Part shown: positions 1-9,659 of the stretch, in pieces
Layout of the letters: every line of letters starts with the position of its first letter
Numbering within the stretch: the stretch's first letter is position 1
Translations under genes and position numbers: made by a program
The notes under the pieces: generated by a model
The model's input: only the letters and a program-made list of their open reading frames with translations
What the model was told of the DNA's origin: nothing
Database searches by the model: none
Source of the DNA: Paenibacillus_AA sp045062745
GTDB lineage: Bacteria > Bacillota > Bacilli > Paenibacillales > NBRC-103111
DNA length: 64,000 nt
Assembly: GCF_045062745.1 (NCBI RefSeq)
Contig: NZ_JBJGED010000007.1
Coordinates: 237,756 to 301,755 of the forward strand
Direction of reading: 5' to 3'

Positions 1-138
1 CCAAACCTGCTGGAACGTCTGGAGAAAAAAGGCGCGAAGGTCTACTCAACAGGCATGCACGGCAACATTATGCTTCGCTCCGACGGAAAGACCATGAGCG
101 TAACGACGGAAAAAGATTGGGTAGGGAGGAAACCATAA
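1..138 (+). CDS. C-terminal fragment of ComEC/Rec2-like metallo-beta-lactamase-fold hydrolase (partial)
   Basis: An open frame runs from the first base to a TAA at 136-138 and gives the last 45 residues of a protein cut by the window edge. The visible tail (AKVYSTGMHGNIMLRSDGK, then TMSV) resembles the end of the hydrolase domain of ComEC/Rec2-type proteins, which usually finish with a strand pair of the form VYRT..NGTI.V.SDG. The stop codon overlaps the ATG of the next gene by one base (TAATG), so the two genes are probably co-transcribed and translationally coupled. Family assignment rests on this short tail only; catalytic residues lie outside the window. Confidence 0.55.
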   Translation, partial: PNLLERLEKKGAKVYSTGMHGNIMLRSDGKTMSVTTEKDWVGRKP

Positions 139-1970
139 TGCCGAAACATGACCAAGAACACCAGGAACAATCGACAAATCCCATTAGCAGAAGAAAATTG
201 CTCGCCTCGCTGGGGGCGACCAGTGTGGCCCTCGCAGCCGGTGCCAGTCTGTTTCGAGCCCCTTTCGACGCCGTTGCAAAATCGGTAACGGAGGGGGTAT
301 ACGGTCCGAATGACCATCCCGTCTTCTCGACCAAAACCTCCAGCGTGAACAACGTTCGTGATTACGGAGCCGTCGGAGACGGAACAACGGATGATACGGC
401 AGCCATTCAAAGCGCATTGAATCAAGCGCTTCAGGCGTCGGGTACGCACGTACATATCCCTCCAGGCACCTATAAAGTTACCGATACGCTGAGGATTTAC
501 CGCCATACACGTCTGACCTTGGATCCGGACGCGAAGATTTTACGCTGCCACGATTATTCGTTTCTAGTCAATGGGGATAACGGCCCTGGCTTCCCAGGCT
601 ACGAAGGGCATGGAGACTTGTGGATTGAGGGAGGGGTTTGGGAGGGGAACATCCTCCTGTATCCGGATACGTATAATGGATTCGGCTTGGCGAGAGGCAG
701 GAATATCGTGATCCGGAACATCGAGATGCGAGACGTCGTTTCCGCTCACGGTGTCGATATGAACGCCTGCGAGAACGTCGTCATCGAGAATTGCCGGTTC
801 CTCGGCTATCGGGACAGTACGCCGGATCAATCCAGGGATTATGCGGAAGCGATTCAGTTGGCCAATCATACGCAGGAAGGGTTTAGCCAAATGGGAGCGT
901 TCGATGGAACGCCATGCCGGAACGTTACGGTCCGCAACTGCTACTTCGGGGCCAGTGGAACGCCAGGCACCCAAGCATGGCCTTCGGGGGTCGGCAATCA
1001 TTACGCTGTCTACGACCTTTATAACTCGAATATTAAAATCGTTGACAATACCTTCGAAGGGATGACATTCGCCGGGGTGCGAAGCTTCAAATTCGCCGAA
1101 CTGTTCATCTCGAACAACTTGTTCCTGAACTGCAACAGGGGCGTTATGCTGTCCAATCCGGCGGGAGATACCAATTCATCCAAGGACGCGGCGGGTAACC
1201 AGACCGGTCTGCCGCAATCCAGTAAAAATATTGTAATAACCGGTAACATATTCAAGGGGACGAAGTCCGAAACGATATATTGCGTAGGTTGGCCCAAAAC
1301 GGCAATCATTCATGCCAAAGTGGAATCGGTCATCATCGCTGACAATGTATTCGATCATGGATTGTCGAGCAAAAATTGCATCACTCTGCGATGGGTGCAC
1401 CATGTGACCATAACCGGCAATACGTTTCGCAATCAGTATCGGGGAATCTGGTTATCGTATGTAACCAAAGCCACGATCAGCCAGAATGTCTTCCAGGATA
1501 TGATCGTGGAGGCGATTTACTCTGAAGAGCCTGATGCCGATTACAAAAACCGCGGACTCACGGCTGACATTCAAGTGCTCCATAATCAGATCGATCGCTG
1601 CGGCAGAACCGGCATTTATATCCAGAGTATGGAGAGTTTTCAGGTCATAGGCAATATCATTCATTCTCCGGCAACGGAAACCCATAATACGCGAAGCGGT
1701 ATCCTCGTCGCGAATTCCGCGAAAAAAGGGAAGGTGGCAAGTAATCGGATTACAAAAGCTCTGACCGGCAATCAAAACCAATATGGTGTAAGCGTCACCG
1801 GCACATGCAGCGACGTGCAGGTTGCCGACAACATAGCCGAAGGCGTGACGGCTGCCGTATCCGTCCAAGGTTCAACGAACTTTGACGGAATTTACTTGCA
1901 CAGTCCGAACGGGACCAGGTATAAGATGACCATTGGCAACGACGGCGCTATCCTCCATAGCCCCGCTTAA
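138..1970 (+). CDS. Tat-exported right-handed beta-helix (pectate lyase superfamily) protein
   Basis: The 610-residue protein has a twin-arginine signal: SRRKLLASLG at residues 17-26, followed by an alanine-rich hydrophobic stretch, predicting Tat export. From about residue 75 the motif VRDYGAVGDGTTDDTAAIQ is the typical start of a Pectate_lyase_3/GH28-like parallel beta-helix, and the rest is rich in the short N-x-[IV]-x-[IVG]-N coil repeats of that fold. Such proteins act on pectin or other acidic polysaccharides, or process phage- or exopolymer-type glycans; the substrate cannot be read here. ATG 138 is chosen because GGGAGGA lies at 124-130; the longer frame from TTG 117 would bury that site. 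A terminator follows at 1997. Confidence 0.85.
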   Translation: MPKHDQEHQEQSTNPISRRKLLASLGATSVALAAGASLFRAPFDAVAKSVTEGVYGPNDHPVFSTKTSSVNNVRDYGAVGDGTTDDTAAIQSALNQALQASGTHVHIPPGTYKVTDTLRIYRHTRLTLDPDAKILRCHDYSFLVNGDNGPGFPGYEGHGDLWIEGGVWEGNILLYPDTYNGFGLARGRNIVIRNIEMRDVVSAHGVDMNACENVVIENCRFLGYRDSTPDQSRDYAEAIQLANHTQEGFSQMGAFDGTPCRNVTVRNCYFGASGTPGTQAWPSGVGNHYAVYDLYNSNIKIVDNTFEGMTFAGVRSFKFAELFISNNLFLNCNRGVMLSNPAGDTNSSKDAAGNQTGLPQSSKNIVITGNIFKGTKSETIYCVGWPKTAIIHAKVESVIIADNVFDHGLSSKNCITLRWVHHVTITGNTFRNQYRGIWLSYVTKATISQNVFQDMIVEAIYSEEPDADYKNRGLTADIQVLHNQIDRCGRTGIYIQSMESFQVIGNIIHSPATETHNTRSGILVANSAKKGKVASNRITKALTGNQNQYGVSVTGTCSDVQVADNIAEGVTAAVSVQGSTNFDGIYLHSPNGTRYKMTIGNDGAILHSPA

Positions 1971-1996
1971 TTAACACGTGAACGCCAACGCCGAGG

Positions 1997-2028
1997 ACCT
2001 CTGGGGTGATTAACTCCAGAGGTTTTTC
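1997..2028 (+). terminator. Rho-independent terminator after the beta-helix gene
   Basis: ACCTCTGG at 1997-2004 pairs with CCAGAGGT at 2016-2023 across a short loop and is followed by five T. It separates the plus-strand beta-helix gene from the convergent LigD-type gene. Confidence 0.85.
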
Positions 2029-2041
2029 ATATTTGTACGCC

Positions 2042-2953
2042 TTAGGTCCCATGTGCTTTGATAAATGCCAAAATCGACGTTAAAGACACTTGATTCAAAG
2101 GCTTCTCGGTCGTGATCGCGCTGAACAAGTCACCCGTTTCCTTCAATCGGGCGGGCATTGTGGCCATCGTAAATTCCAATGGGGACACTCCGCGCTCCAA
2201 TTCGGACCATCGCAACGGCGCGGATACCGTGGCTTCTTTTCGAGCCCGGCAGGAGTAGGGCGCGGCGATCGTCCGGCCTCGCCAGAGCTGGAGATAGTCC
2301 AAGTACAGTTTGCGGCCGCGCCGATCCACAACCCGATCGAGCGTGATCCGGTCCGGCAGCCGCTTCGCCAAATATCCGGCCAGGAACGCATTAATGCGTC
2401 TTACTGCCTCATATGGATATTCCGGCATGATCGGAACGAAGACTTGCAGTCCGGTTGCCCCCGACGTTTTCGGCACGCTAGGGAGGGATAATGAGTCGAG
2501 TACCGCTTTCACCTCCAGCGCCACTTCCGTTACCAAGCCGAAGCTATGTTCATCCGGCGGATCCAGATCCAGCACCAGCTCAGAGGGATGATCCAAATGC
2601 GCGACAGGATCAAACGGGACGTGAAGCTCCAATGCATCCTGGTTCGCAAGCCAGACCAAAGTGGCCAGGTCGTTCAGCAGAATGCGGAACTTTTGCTTGT
2701 ATTCTACCCGGGCAATCCAGTCGGGGGCGTGGGGACGAAGGGAGCGCTCCTCGAATTTCCGCTTGCCTACGCCCTCCGGATACCTCCATATCATCAGCAT
2801 CCGATCCCTGGTGTATGGGAGCAAGTAAGGTGCGACAGAGGTTAAATACGTGATATAATCCCGCTTCGTTATCCCTAATTCCGGCCATAGGACGCGATCC
2901 GGATTCGTGATGGTTACGGTCTTCCCCTCAATCGTGACTGTGATCTCGCTCAT
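2042..2953 (-). CDS. LigD-type DNA polymerase/primase domain protein (stand-alone PolDom)
   Basis: The product is about 303 residues, the usual size of the polymerase (eukaryotic-type primase, AEP) domain of the non-homologous end-joining protein LigD. Typical blocks are visible: NPDRVLWPELGITKRDYI at the N-terminus, the metal-binding LDLDPPD, SGATGLQVFVPI and a late DRRGRKLYLDYLQ. No ligase or nuclease domain is attached and no ku gene is adjacent. Known LigD PolDom proteins fill gaps and add ribonucleotides at broken ends, so a repair role, perhaps in spores, is the natural inference. The start is the ATG at 2951-2953, with CGGAG just upstream; the frame extends to 3052 but without a ribosome binding site. 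It converges on the beta-helix gene. Confidence 0.88.
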   Translation of the reverse strand: MSEITVTIEGKTVTITNPDRVLWPELGITKRDYITYLTSVAPYLLPYTRDRMLMIWRYPEGVGKRKFEERSLRPHAPDWIARVEYKQKFRILLNDLATLVWLANQDALELHVPFDPVAHLDHPSELVLDLDPPDEHSFGLVTEVALEVKAVLDSLSLPSVPKTSGATGLQVFVPIMPEYPYEAVRRINAFLAGYLAKRLPDRITLDRVVDRRGRKLYLDYLQLWRGRTIAAPYSCRARKEATVSAPLRWSELERGVSPLEFTMATMPARLKETGDLFSAITTEKPLNQVSLTSILAFIKAHGT

Positions 2954-3109
2954 GTTCGACTCCGAAACTGTGATTTCGTCTGCCCTTCTTATACGCATCA
3001 AGCGAACTTCATTCGGAAATGCTAAAGGAATGGTTCCCCATTGTAGGGACAATTATCAACGATTTTGTTCCTTTCGCCTCGGATCGGATAGGCACATAGA
3101 GGAGGTCTT

Positions 3110-3964
3110 ATGCCGACAGTCACCGTTAATGACACGCAACTGTACTATGAAGTGCACGGCACGGGCGTTCCGATCTTGTTCCTGCATCCTCCCCTGCTCA
3201 CATCGGCTAATTTCCGGCACCAGCAACAGCAGCTGGCGGATTCCTTTCAAGTAGTGACCGTCGATCTGCGTGGGCACGGCAAGAGCGCCGCCTCCTCGGT
3301 TCCGGTGACCTACTCGGTTATGGCGGAGGATTTGCGGCAGCTGCTCGATTATTTGGAGCTGAAGCAGGTAGTCTTGTGCGGGTACTCATCGGGAGGAGGG
3401 ATTGCTCTCGAGATGATGGTCACATATCCCGACCGCTTCCTAGGTGCCGCGTTGGTCAGCACGATGCCCGAGGTGGCAGACGTGCGGCTCAAGTTCTGGT
3501 TGTTCACGGCGATCGGTTTCTCGAGCTGGGATTGGTCCAAACGGCTGCTGGCCTTAGTCGTTTCCATCGGCAATGCGGACAGTTGGATGACGTTTCGGGA
3601 GCTGTTGCGGCATTCGGTTGAGGGAAGCCGGGCGAATGTGGTGCAATATTATCGGGCCGCCAGGCAATATAGCTGCACGAGCGAGATGCCTAGGGTCCGC
3701 AAGCCGATCCTGCTGTTATATGGCAAGAAAGACAAAGCGTTTCACAAGTATGCCCACGAGCTTAAGAAGTGTCTCCCGAATGCCGAACTGGCCTTCCTGG
3801 AGGGCGCGAACCATCAAATCCCGACGAAGAACGCGGCGGAGATGAACCGGCTGCTGCGGGATTGGATGAACCGCCATTTTGAATCGCCCGATTCGGTCGG
3901 AACGGTTATGCCTGAGCTCCTCACACGACTACCCGAAGGGCAAGAACAAGTACCTCTGGAATAG
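3110..3964 (+). CDS. alpha/beta-fold hydrolase
   Basis: This 284-residue protein carries the full alpha/beta-hydrolase signature: an oxyanion HPP segment (residues 26-28), VDLRGHGKS, the nucleophile elbow GYSSG with Ser93, an acidic residue in LLYGKKDKAF and a terminal histidine in GANHQIP. No signal peptide is present, so it should be cytoplasmic. The family includes esterases, lactonases and haloperoxidase-like enzymes; the sequence alone does not pick one. ATG 3110 follows GAGGAGG with good spacing. It is divergent from the LigD-type gene, and no operon partner is evident. Confidence 0.85.
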   Translation: MPTVTVNDTQLYYEVHGTGVPILFLHPPLLTSANFRHQQQQLADSFQVVTVDLRGHGKSAASSVPVTYSVMAEDLRQLLDYLELKQVVLCGYSSGGGIALEMMVTYPDRFLGAALVSTMPEVADVRLKFWLFTAIGFSSWDWSKRLLALVVSIGNADSWMTFRELLRHSVEGSRANVVQYYRAARQYSCTSEMPRVRKPILLLYGKKDKAFHKYAHELKKCLPNAELAFLEGANHQIPTKNAAEMNRLLRDWMNRHFESPDSVGTVMPELLTRLPEGQEQVPLE

Positions 3965-4101
3965 TTTGGTCCGGGGGTTTTTTCTTGTCCCCAATCGTAC
4001 CTAATCTGGGGTGAAATTACTAATAGCTGTTGATTACGGCTTCATCCCAAAGGACACCCTACGACTAGCCACATATCGTTTGAGGAAGGGGTTGCTACTC
4101 G

Positions 4102-4542
4102 ATGAAAAGGATGATCTTGCTTCTGTTACTTGTGTTCCCGCTGATGCTGGGACATGCCAATGCACCAGTTTACGCGGAGCCTTATGAAACTTACGGAGAC
4201 GACGAGCAAACCAACACCATTCAACCGTACAAACGCGGCGGATATCGTTCTCCCTCCCGCAGCTACAATCCTGGAGTAGGGACCCCGACGCGTACGACTC
4301 CGACAAGGCCGGATACGGCACGCACTCCGGTCACTACGACCCCTCGCACCGGGTTCGGCGGATTTTGGGGCGGGATGTTCGGAGGATTGGCGTTCGGGAC
4401 GATTTTAGGTTCGCTGTTCAACCCTATGGCCGGATTTACGCTAGGTACGCCCATTCTTTCGCTGCTAAGCATCGCCATCTGGGTCGTCCTCATTGTCGTC
4501 GTGGTGCGATTCATACGCCGGGCTCGGAATAAAGGATATTAA
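4102..4542 (+). CDS. small secreted/membrane protein, Tim44-like glycine-rich type
   Basis: The 146-residue product begins with a clear signal peptide (MKRMILLLLLVFPLMLGHANA). A polar Thr/Pro/Arg-rich linker covers about residues 30-80, a glycine-rich patch (GFGGFWGGMFGGLAFG) about 85-105, and a C-terminal transmembrane helix ending in a basic RFIRRARNKGY anchor. Glycine-rich patches next to a helix of this kind occur in the N-terminal part of bacterial Tim44-domain proteins, but the Tim44 domain itself is absent. I do not recognise a function. It lies 21 bases before the GTP cyclohydrolase gene and may share its transcript. Confidence 0.7.
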   Translation: MKRMILLLLLVFPLMLGHANAPVYAEPYETYGDDEQTNTIQPYKRGGYRSPSRSYNPGVGTPTRTTPTRPDTARTPVTTTPRTGFGGFWGGMFGGLAFGTILGSLFNPMAGFTLGTPILSLLSIAIWVVLIVVVVRFIRRARNKGY

Positions 4543-4563
4543 TCAAAGACAGGAGACGTATCC

Positions 4564-5325
4564 ATGCCTGCTGTAAAACCATTTGATTCCAAGGTCATTT
4601 CCCTGCTGCAAGAAAGGATCCAACGGATCCGAACCGATCGAGGAGCCATCTACCTGGTCGGACCGATTAAACTGCCGGTTAACTTGTTCGGTGAGACGGC
4701 GCAGTTCCAATGGTATTGCTGGCTGAATTGCAGCGAGGTGACGGACGATTTGGAGCGCATTATCGCGAATTTATCTTCCACTAATTTAGCTGAATATCAG
4801 CAATCCAGCGTTCTTGTCCATGGGGATTTCCAAAATGCCGACCATGCCTTAATCCGGTTTCATTCCATTTGTCATACCGGAGATATTTTCGGAAGCAAAC
4901 GATGTGACTGCGGGTATCAGTTGAAACAGTCGATGAAGCATATTGCCGAGCATGGGAATGGGGCTTTATTTTATTTGGCGAACCATGAAGGGCGGGGAAT
5001 CGGGCTATTCAGCAAAGCGCTTGCCTATATCCTTCAGGAGAACGGATATGACACGGTGGAGGCCAATCTTCAGCTTGGTTTTGCGGACGATGCACGCGAT
5101 TACAGCGATGCGATCCAAGTACTGAAAGCCCTTCGGACAAAGCCCGTCACGCTCATCACGAATAACCCCAGAAAACTAGACGCTTTGAAAAAGGCGGGTA
5201 TGGATGTAGAGGATCGGGTGCAGCTTTGGGGAGATGTGTCCGAATACAATGAGAATTATTTGAAGACCAAAATTGAGCGATCCGGACATTTGAATGAAGG
5301 TCAAGGCTGCTGCGATAATGATTAG
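4564..5325 (+). CDS. GTP cyclohydrolase II family protein (RibA-like)
   Basis: The 253-residue product matches GTP cyclohydrolase II, which opens the GTP imidazole ring in riboflavin synthesis. The three zinc cysteines have the canonical spacing (Cys103, Cys114, Cys116 in SICHTGDIFGSKRCDCG), and the catalytic segment YLANHEGRGIGL keeps the Tyr and Arg used in catalysis (Tyr138, Arg144). TVEANLQLGFADDARDY and LITNNPRKL complete the fold. It has about 50 more N-terminal residues than a minimal RibA, lacks the RibB half and is not beside other rib genes, so it may be a paralogue feeding another GTP-derived pathway. GGAGA precedes ATG 4564. Confidence 0.87.
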   Translation: MPAVKPFDSKVISLLQERIQRIRTDRGAIYLVGPIKLPVNLFGETAQFQWYCWLNCSEVTDDLERIIANLSSTNLAEYQQSSVLVHGDFQNADHALIRFHSICHTGDIFGSKRCDCGYQLKQSMKHIAEHGNGALFYLANHEGRGIGLFSKALAYILQENGYDTVEANLQLGFADDARDYSDAIQVLKALRTKPVTLITNNPRKLDALKKAGMDVEDRVQLWGDVSEYNENYLKTKIERSGHLNEGQGCCDND

Positions 5326-5348
5326 TGTTGTGGAAGGCGATTTCAATG

Positions 5349-5386
5349 GGAAACGGAGCCCTCGCGCGTTGGCGGGCTCCGTTTCC
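5349..5386. terminator. Strong hairpin between convergent genes
   Basis: GGAAACGGAGCCC and GGGCTCCGTTTCC form a 13-base perfect stem, with a short T-rich tail on the plus strand. It lies between the GTP cyclohydrolase gene and the convergent 1398-residue gene and probably serves both. Confidence 0.85.
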
Positions 5387-5393
5387 ATTTGTT

Positions 5394-8300
5394 TTAATCT
5401 TTATAAGTCAATGTCGCCTCGTCGATATAGGCGGTCATCCTCGCTCCGCCGGTGGAATACACCATCAGGTTCACCAGCGTCGTTCCGGCAGGGGCTAAGC
5501 CGGAGATGACGACGGGAGTCCATTCGTTCAATGGGTTCGCGCCGGCGAAAGCCACACCTACGCGCGTTCCGGCATTGTTGTAGAACTGCAGGTAGATTTG
5601 CAATCCGGTAGAAGGTCCCTTATTGTACATCAGGAATGAAGCCTGATACGTCTTCCCGGGAATGCCCGGGGTGTTCACCGTCTGTATCGCATTGGTCGCC
5701 GAAGCGTTGTCGTCGATGAATTTCAGGCTTCGCTCACCGGCATAAGTGACGGCGTGCGCGGTCAGGACGTTTCGCGGAGATGTGTTCCAGGCCGTCCATC
5801 CCGGGACGGCGCCGTCATTCCCTTGCGGTTGTTCGAACCCGGGATTGACGATCGGTACGACATTCGCATAAGTGGCGACGAGTGGAAGATCATTTTGGGC
5901 GATCAGCTGATCGTCCGCCGTCAACAGCTTCCATCGAATTTTATAAGCGCCCGGCTGGTCGGCTATGATCGTCCAAGGCATCGTCTCGCTATATTGAGGC
6001 GATACGTTGAATCCGGTCGAACGGAACTGTCCGGTGTTCGTAAAAGAGTAGCTTTGATTGCCATCCTGGATCTGGAACTTCAGATTACCGGTCGCCGGGG
6101 ACAAGTTCTCCACCACGATCTTCACGCCCGCATAGCCTTCCGCGCTGACGATCGAGGAATCGAGCGTGACCGGCAGATTGGCGTAGACGCCGTACGTCAC
6201 GCTAGTGGCGGCGGACGCGAACCGGTAAGCCGAACGGGCCGGCTTCGCCTGGACGGTGAAGCTCTGGCTCGTCTGTGCCAGTGTGCCGCCGAGCGAATCC
6301 TTCAGCTTCACCGCGACCGTATAAGTACCGGCTGTCGAGAACGTCAGCTGCCAGTTGTTCTCTTCGATCACTTGCACCGGGATCGTTAAGCCAGGTTTGC
6401 CGTAATCGCCCTGATTGACGAAGGCGGTCTTGGCCCCCGCACTGTCCGTATATTCGAACGCAACATTGCCCGGTCCGGCGGTCTTCTCCAGCGTGTAATA
6501 AGCATTCTGCAGCGGTTCCTTGCCCGGTTTCTGCGTCTTGATCAGGACGGGCATCGCGGTTGGAACGGTCTCGGTAACGGCCGTCATCGGGGTATCGACA
6601 CTCAGCTCATAGGCGGACTGAGTCCGGTCCTTCACCCGTACGAGCACGGAGGAGGAGTATTTGCCGTCCGCCGTCGTCACCGTGATCGTTGCCGTTCCTA
6701 GTGCGATAGGGGTGATCACACCCGAGGCGTTCACCGTGGCGACCGAGCTGTTGCTCGTGGACCATGTGAATGTACGTCTCGTCGCGAAGGAAGGATAGAC
6801 GGTAGCCGTTAGAGCCAGAGTGTCGCCCAAGAACAAGTCGGCTTCCTGCCGATCCAGCGTCACGTAGTTGGCGGCTATCGTGTTGTCTTCGATCGTATAC
6901 CGCCACAAGCTTGCCTCGTCTTCTTTTTTCTTGAAATAGAAGTTGCCATAGTTGTCCTGAGTGAGCAGGGAGGCGCCTTTGGCCAATGTGGTGATCTTCG
7001 GTTTCCCGTCTACGATATCGATCCGGAAGAAGTTGTCTCCCGCGATCGTGCCGTATACGTGACCATCCGCGACGCTAGTCTCCAACTCCGCATCCCGCCA
7101 AGTGCCCACCGCTTCCGGGAATGCATCGAGCGTATACTCGTTCAGCACCTTCCGGTTTATCGGATCGAAGACGAAGAACGTCCCCTGGGCGAATCCCCAA
7201 ATGTTGCCGTCCGGCCCGACGATGAGCTGGTTCACCGCCCCTTTGCCCGGCACCGGCACGGTGACGAATTCCGCCGTCTTCGTAGCGATATCGAACACGA
7301 ACAGCTTGCCGTCCGCATAGGGCCATTCCGTGCCGAGCCCTCCGCTGTATGAAGTCCCGCCGTATACTTTGCCGTTCTTATAGGCGAGCGAGACTACACT
7401 TTGGTTCGGCACAAGGTTCCGGAATACCTCATAGGCCCCGGTAGCCGGATCGTAGATCGTTAGCGCTCCCCCGCTCGTCGCGTAGTCCGGGACGGTCCCG
7501 ATCAACACTTTGCCCAGCTCGGGAACCCCCAACATCGCGTAAGGGCGGTCCTGCTGGTAATTCGTTTTGAGCTCGAATTTGCTCACGACGCTGGTGTTCA
7601 GTCTCCACGCCTGGGTCGTGTTGTATTCGTAGATTTTCGCTCCTGGGTAGACGCCGAAATACATTTTGTTGCCGAGCGCGGTCATGCCCTCCGTTTGTCC
7701 GATCGAATTGTTGGTCGACGTGCCGTCGTCCGGGTTGAAAATGCCCATGCCGCCCGGGAGGAAGCCCGCCGAGTAAATTTTGCCGTCCGTAGAGCGGCCG
7801 AGTGTATGCAGCTTGATCGCTACTTTGGGCAAAGCGACGTTCGTAATCCGCAGCGTTTTGTTCTCCAGGTTGTATTTGAAGAAGCCCCCGCCCGTATTGC
7901 CGTTGAAGCCGACGAGCGTGTAGCCGGGGTAGTTCGGATCGTCCAATTGCAGAATGCCCCAGCCGATCGTATTCGCCTTGAAGTCGATCTTGCCCGCCGC
8001 CGTCGTCAAGTCGGTGATCGTGTTCGTCTGCAGGTCGTAAGCTTTTAGAATGCCGCCGAAGGTCAAATAGACGATATCTCCGTAAGGCGACTTCTCGGAA
8101 ATTCCCCGGGAATGGATGGCCAGCGTGCCGAAATCCTTGACGACCGCGCCGGTGTTCTTGTCGAGCACGATGAGACCGAAGTTCGCGTCCATCTTCAGGA
8201 ACAGCTTATTCCCGACCAGATTCATATCATACGTCAACTTATACGAATTGCGGATGGAGTCGGGGAGCATCTCTTGCTTGCTGCCGGTGGCGAGATCATA

Positions 8301-9590
8301 TTTGATGAGGGAAGCTTTGCTGCCGCCGACCCCGACGAACAAAGCGTTCTGCTCCTCGTCGTATGCGATGGTCCGCGCGTAGGGCTGATCGGCAACCATT
8401 GTGCCCAGCTCCGTCGTCTGCTTGGTAGCGGGATTGAACTTGAACACTTTGCTGTCCGGGTAAGAACCGTAGTAGATATTCCCGTCCTTATCCTCCGCCA
8501 TGTCGTACAGCACAGCACCGGGCACCGTGGATTGCGGGCTGCCCATATCCTCGACGCGGTTTGCGACCGGATCGTACTGGAATAAGGTCGCCCTCGTGTA
8601 CGTGCCGAGATACACTTTGCCATCCTTCGCGGTATAGATGCCCCAGGCGCCTTCCGCGTTGGGAAGATCGAACTCCTTCAGGACGCGCTCCGTCGTCACG
8701 TCCAGCACGACGAACCTGGCGTCCGGCTTGCCGGTGACAACCGTATACCCGACCGCGCGGCCGTTCTCCACACCGAACGCTCCGCGGTAGATCCCGTCCT
8801 GGAACACCTGATGGCCGAGATCCATGATGGACGCCGTGACGGACAGCTGCTTCTCCGAGCTCGCCATCGTTTGGCCTTGGGCATCGACGAGAAGGAACGA
8901 CATGACATAATCGCCTACTTTGGAAAATTTGACAGTCCAATCCGTCCGGTGGATTGCCCCTGCGGCGAGCGGGAAGCCTTCCGCCAAGTAGCTCCCGCTA
9001 TTCAGGATGCTGTAGGGCACGCCGCTCGCGTCGGGGGCCGACAAGAAGACGTCGCCGGGTCCCGACTTCCTCTCCACCACATAGTGAAGAGGACCGGCGG
9101 CCGATGCGGCGGAGCCGATCGCGATCATGGGAACCGTCATGTATGTACCGGCGCCCAGCGTGGCCGGGAAGTCGACGCGCAATTGCGTGTTGGCAGGAGC
9201 AACCACGGTTACTTGTGCCTGGTCCGATTTTTTGCTTCGATCGGCCGATGTCGCCGTGATCGTCGCCGTTCCGACCCCAACCCCGGTGACGAGCCCGGAC
9301 TCATTGACGGTTGCGATAGAAGGGGCGCTGCTCGACCAAATGAGCTCCGAATTGGTGGCTTGGGCTGGCTTCACCGTGGCTGTCAATTGGCCGGATTCGC
9401 CTACGACTACGGTTAGCTTATCTTGATCCAGCTTTACATTCCCGACAGGAATGGTACCTCCCGGATTGGCGGACGGTCCGGATTCGCTGTCCGTCGCAGC
9501 CATTCCGATCCCGCTCCATAACACTTGAAGGATAAGTGAGATTGCCAGTAGAACGCTTATTCTCGAATAACGTTGTCTGAAAGCATGCAT
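5394..9590 (-). CDS. very large secreted Ig-like / beta-propeller / carbohydrate-binding protein
   Basis: This 1398-residue protein has a Sec signal peptide (about residues 1-32, ending ...GIGMAA). Domains in order: a BIG2-type Ig-like domain (about 48-132, with SIATVNESGLVTGV), a beta-sandwich (about 135-250), a long region of repeated YDPAT/FNPAT and KVYLGT/KMYFGV strands (about 255-890) typical of a seven- or eight-bladed propeller, a second BIG2 domain (about 905-990), two further beta-sandwiches, and a C-terminal CBM4/9-like jelly roll (about 1245-1398, starting NPGFEQP and ending YIDEATLTYKD). No catalytic motif is recognisable; it probably binds polysaccharide or cell wall, though a propeller lyase is not excluded. 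A promoter candidate overlaps a cre-like site upstream. Start ATG 9588-9590 has GGAGGG upstream. Confidence 0.85.
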   Translation of the reverse strand: MHAFRQRYSRISVLLAISLILQVLWSGIGMAATDSESGPSANPGGTIPVGNVKLDQDKLTVVVGESGQLTATVKPAQATNSELIWSSSAPSIATVNESGLVTGVGVGTATITATSADRSKKSDQAQVTVVAPANTQLRVDFPATLGAGTYMTVPMIAIGSAASAAGPLHYVVERKSGPGDVFLSAPDASGVPYSILNSGSYLAEGFPLAAGAIHRTDWTVKFSKVGDYVMSFLLVDAQGQTMASSEKQLSVTASIMDLGHQVFQDGIYRGAFGVENGRAVGYTVVTGKPDARFVVLDVTTERVLKEFDLPNAEGAWGIYTAKDGKVYLGTYTRATLFQYDPVANRVEDMGSPQSTVPGAVLYDMAEDKDGNIYYGSYPDSKVFKFNPATKQTTELGTMVADQPYARTIAYDEEQNALFVGVGGSKASLIKYDLATGSKQEMLPDSIRNSYKLTYDMNLVGNKLFLKMDANFGLIVLDKNTGAVVKDFGTLAIHSRGISEKSPYGDIVYLTFGGILKAYDLQTNTITDLTTAAGKIDFKANTIGWGILQLDDPNYPGYTLVGFNGNTGGGFFKYNLENKTLRITNVALPKVAIKLHTLGRSTDGKIYSAGFLPGGMGIFNPDDGTSTNNSIGQTEGMTALGNKMYFGVYPGAKIYEYNTTQAWRLNTSVVSKFELKTNYQQDRPYAMLGVPELGKVLIGTVPDYATSGGALTIYDPATGAYEVFRNLVPNQSVVSLAYKNGKVYGGTSYSGGLGTEWPYADGKLFVFDIATKTAEFVTVPVPGKGAVNQLIVGPDGNIWGFAQGTFFVFDPINRKVLNEYTLDAFPEAVGTWRDAELETSVADGHVYGTIAGDNFFRIDIVDGKPKITTLAKGASLLTQDNYGNFYFKKKEDEASLWRYTIEDNTIAANYVTLDRQEADLFLGDTLALTATVYPSFATRRTFTWSTSNSSVATVNASGVITPIALGTATITVTTADGKYSSSVLVRVKDRTQSAYELSVDTPMTAVTETVPTAMPVLIKTQKPGKEPLQNAYYTLEKTAGPGNVAFEYTDSAGAKTAFVNQGDYGKPGLTIPVQVIEENNWQLTFSTAGTYTVAVKLKDSLGGTLAQTSQSFTVQAKPARSAYRFASAATSVTYGVYANLPVTLDSSIVSAEGYAGVKIVVENLSPATGNLKFQIQDGNQSYSFTNTGQFRSTGFNVSPQYSETMPWTIIADQPGAYKIRWKLLTADDQLIAQNDLPLVATYANVVPIVNPGFEQPQGNDGAVPGWTAWNTSPRNVLTAHAVTYAGERSLKFIDDNASATNAIQTVNTPGIPGKTYQASFLMYNKGPSTGLQIYLQFYNNAGTRVGVAFAGANPLNEWTPVVISGLAPAGTTLVNLMVYSTGGARMTAYIDEATLTYKD

Positions 9591-9659
9591 GGTCCCGGTT
9601 TCCCTCCATTCGAATAGTGGTTATCCCTATTACAGACTTGAAAGCCTCCTTTCATCGAT

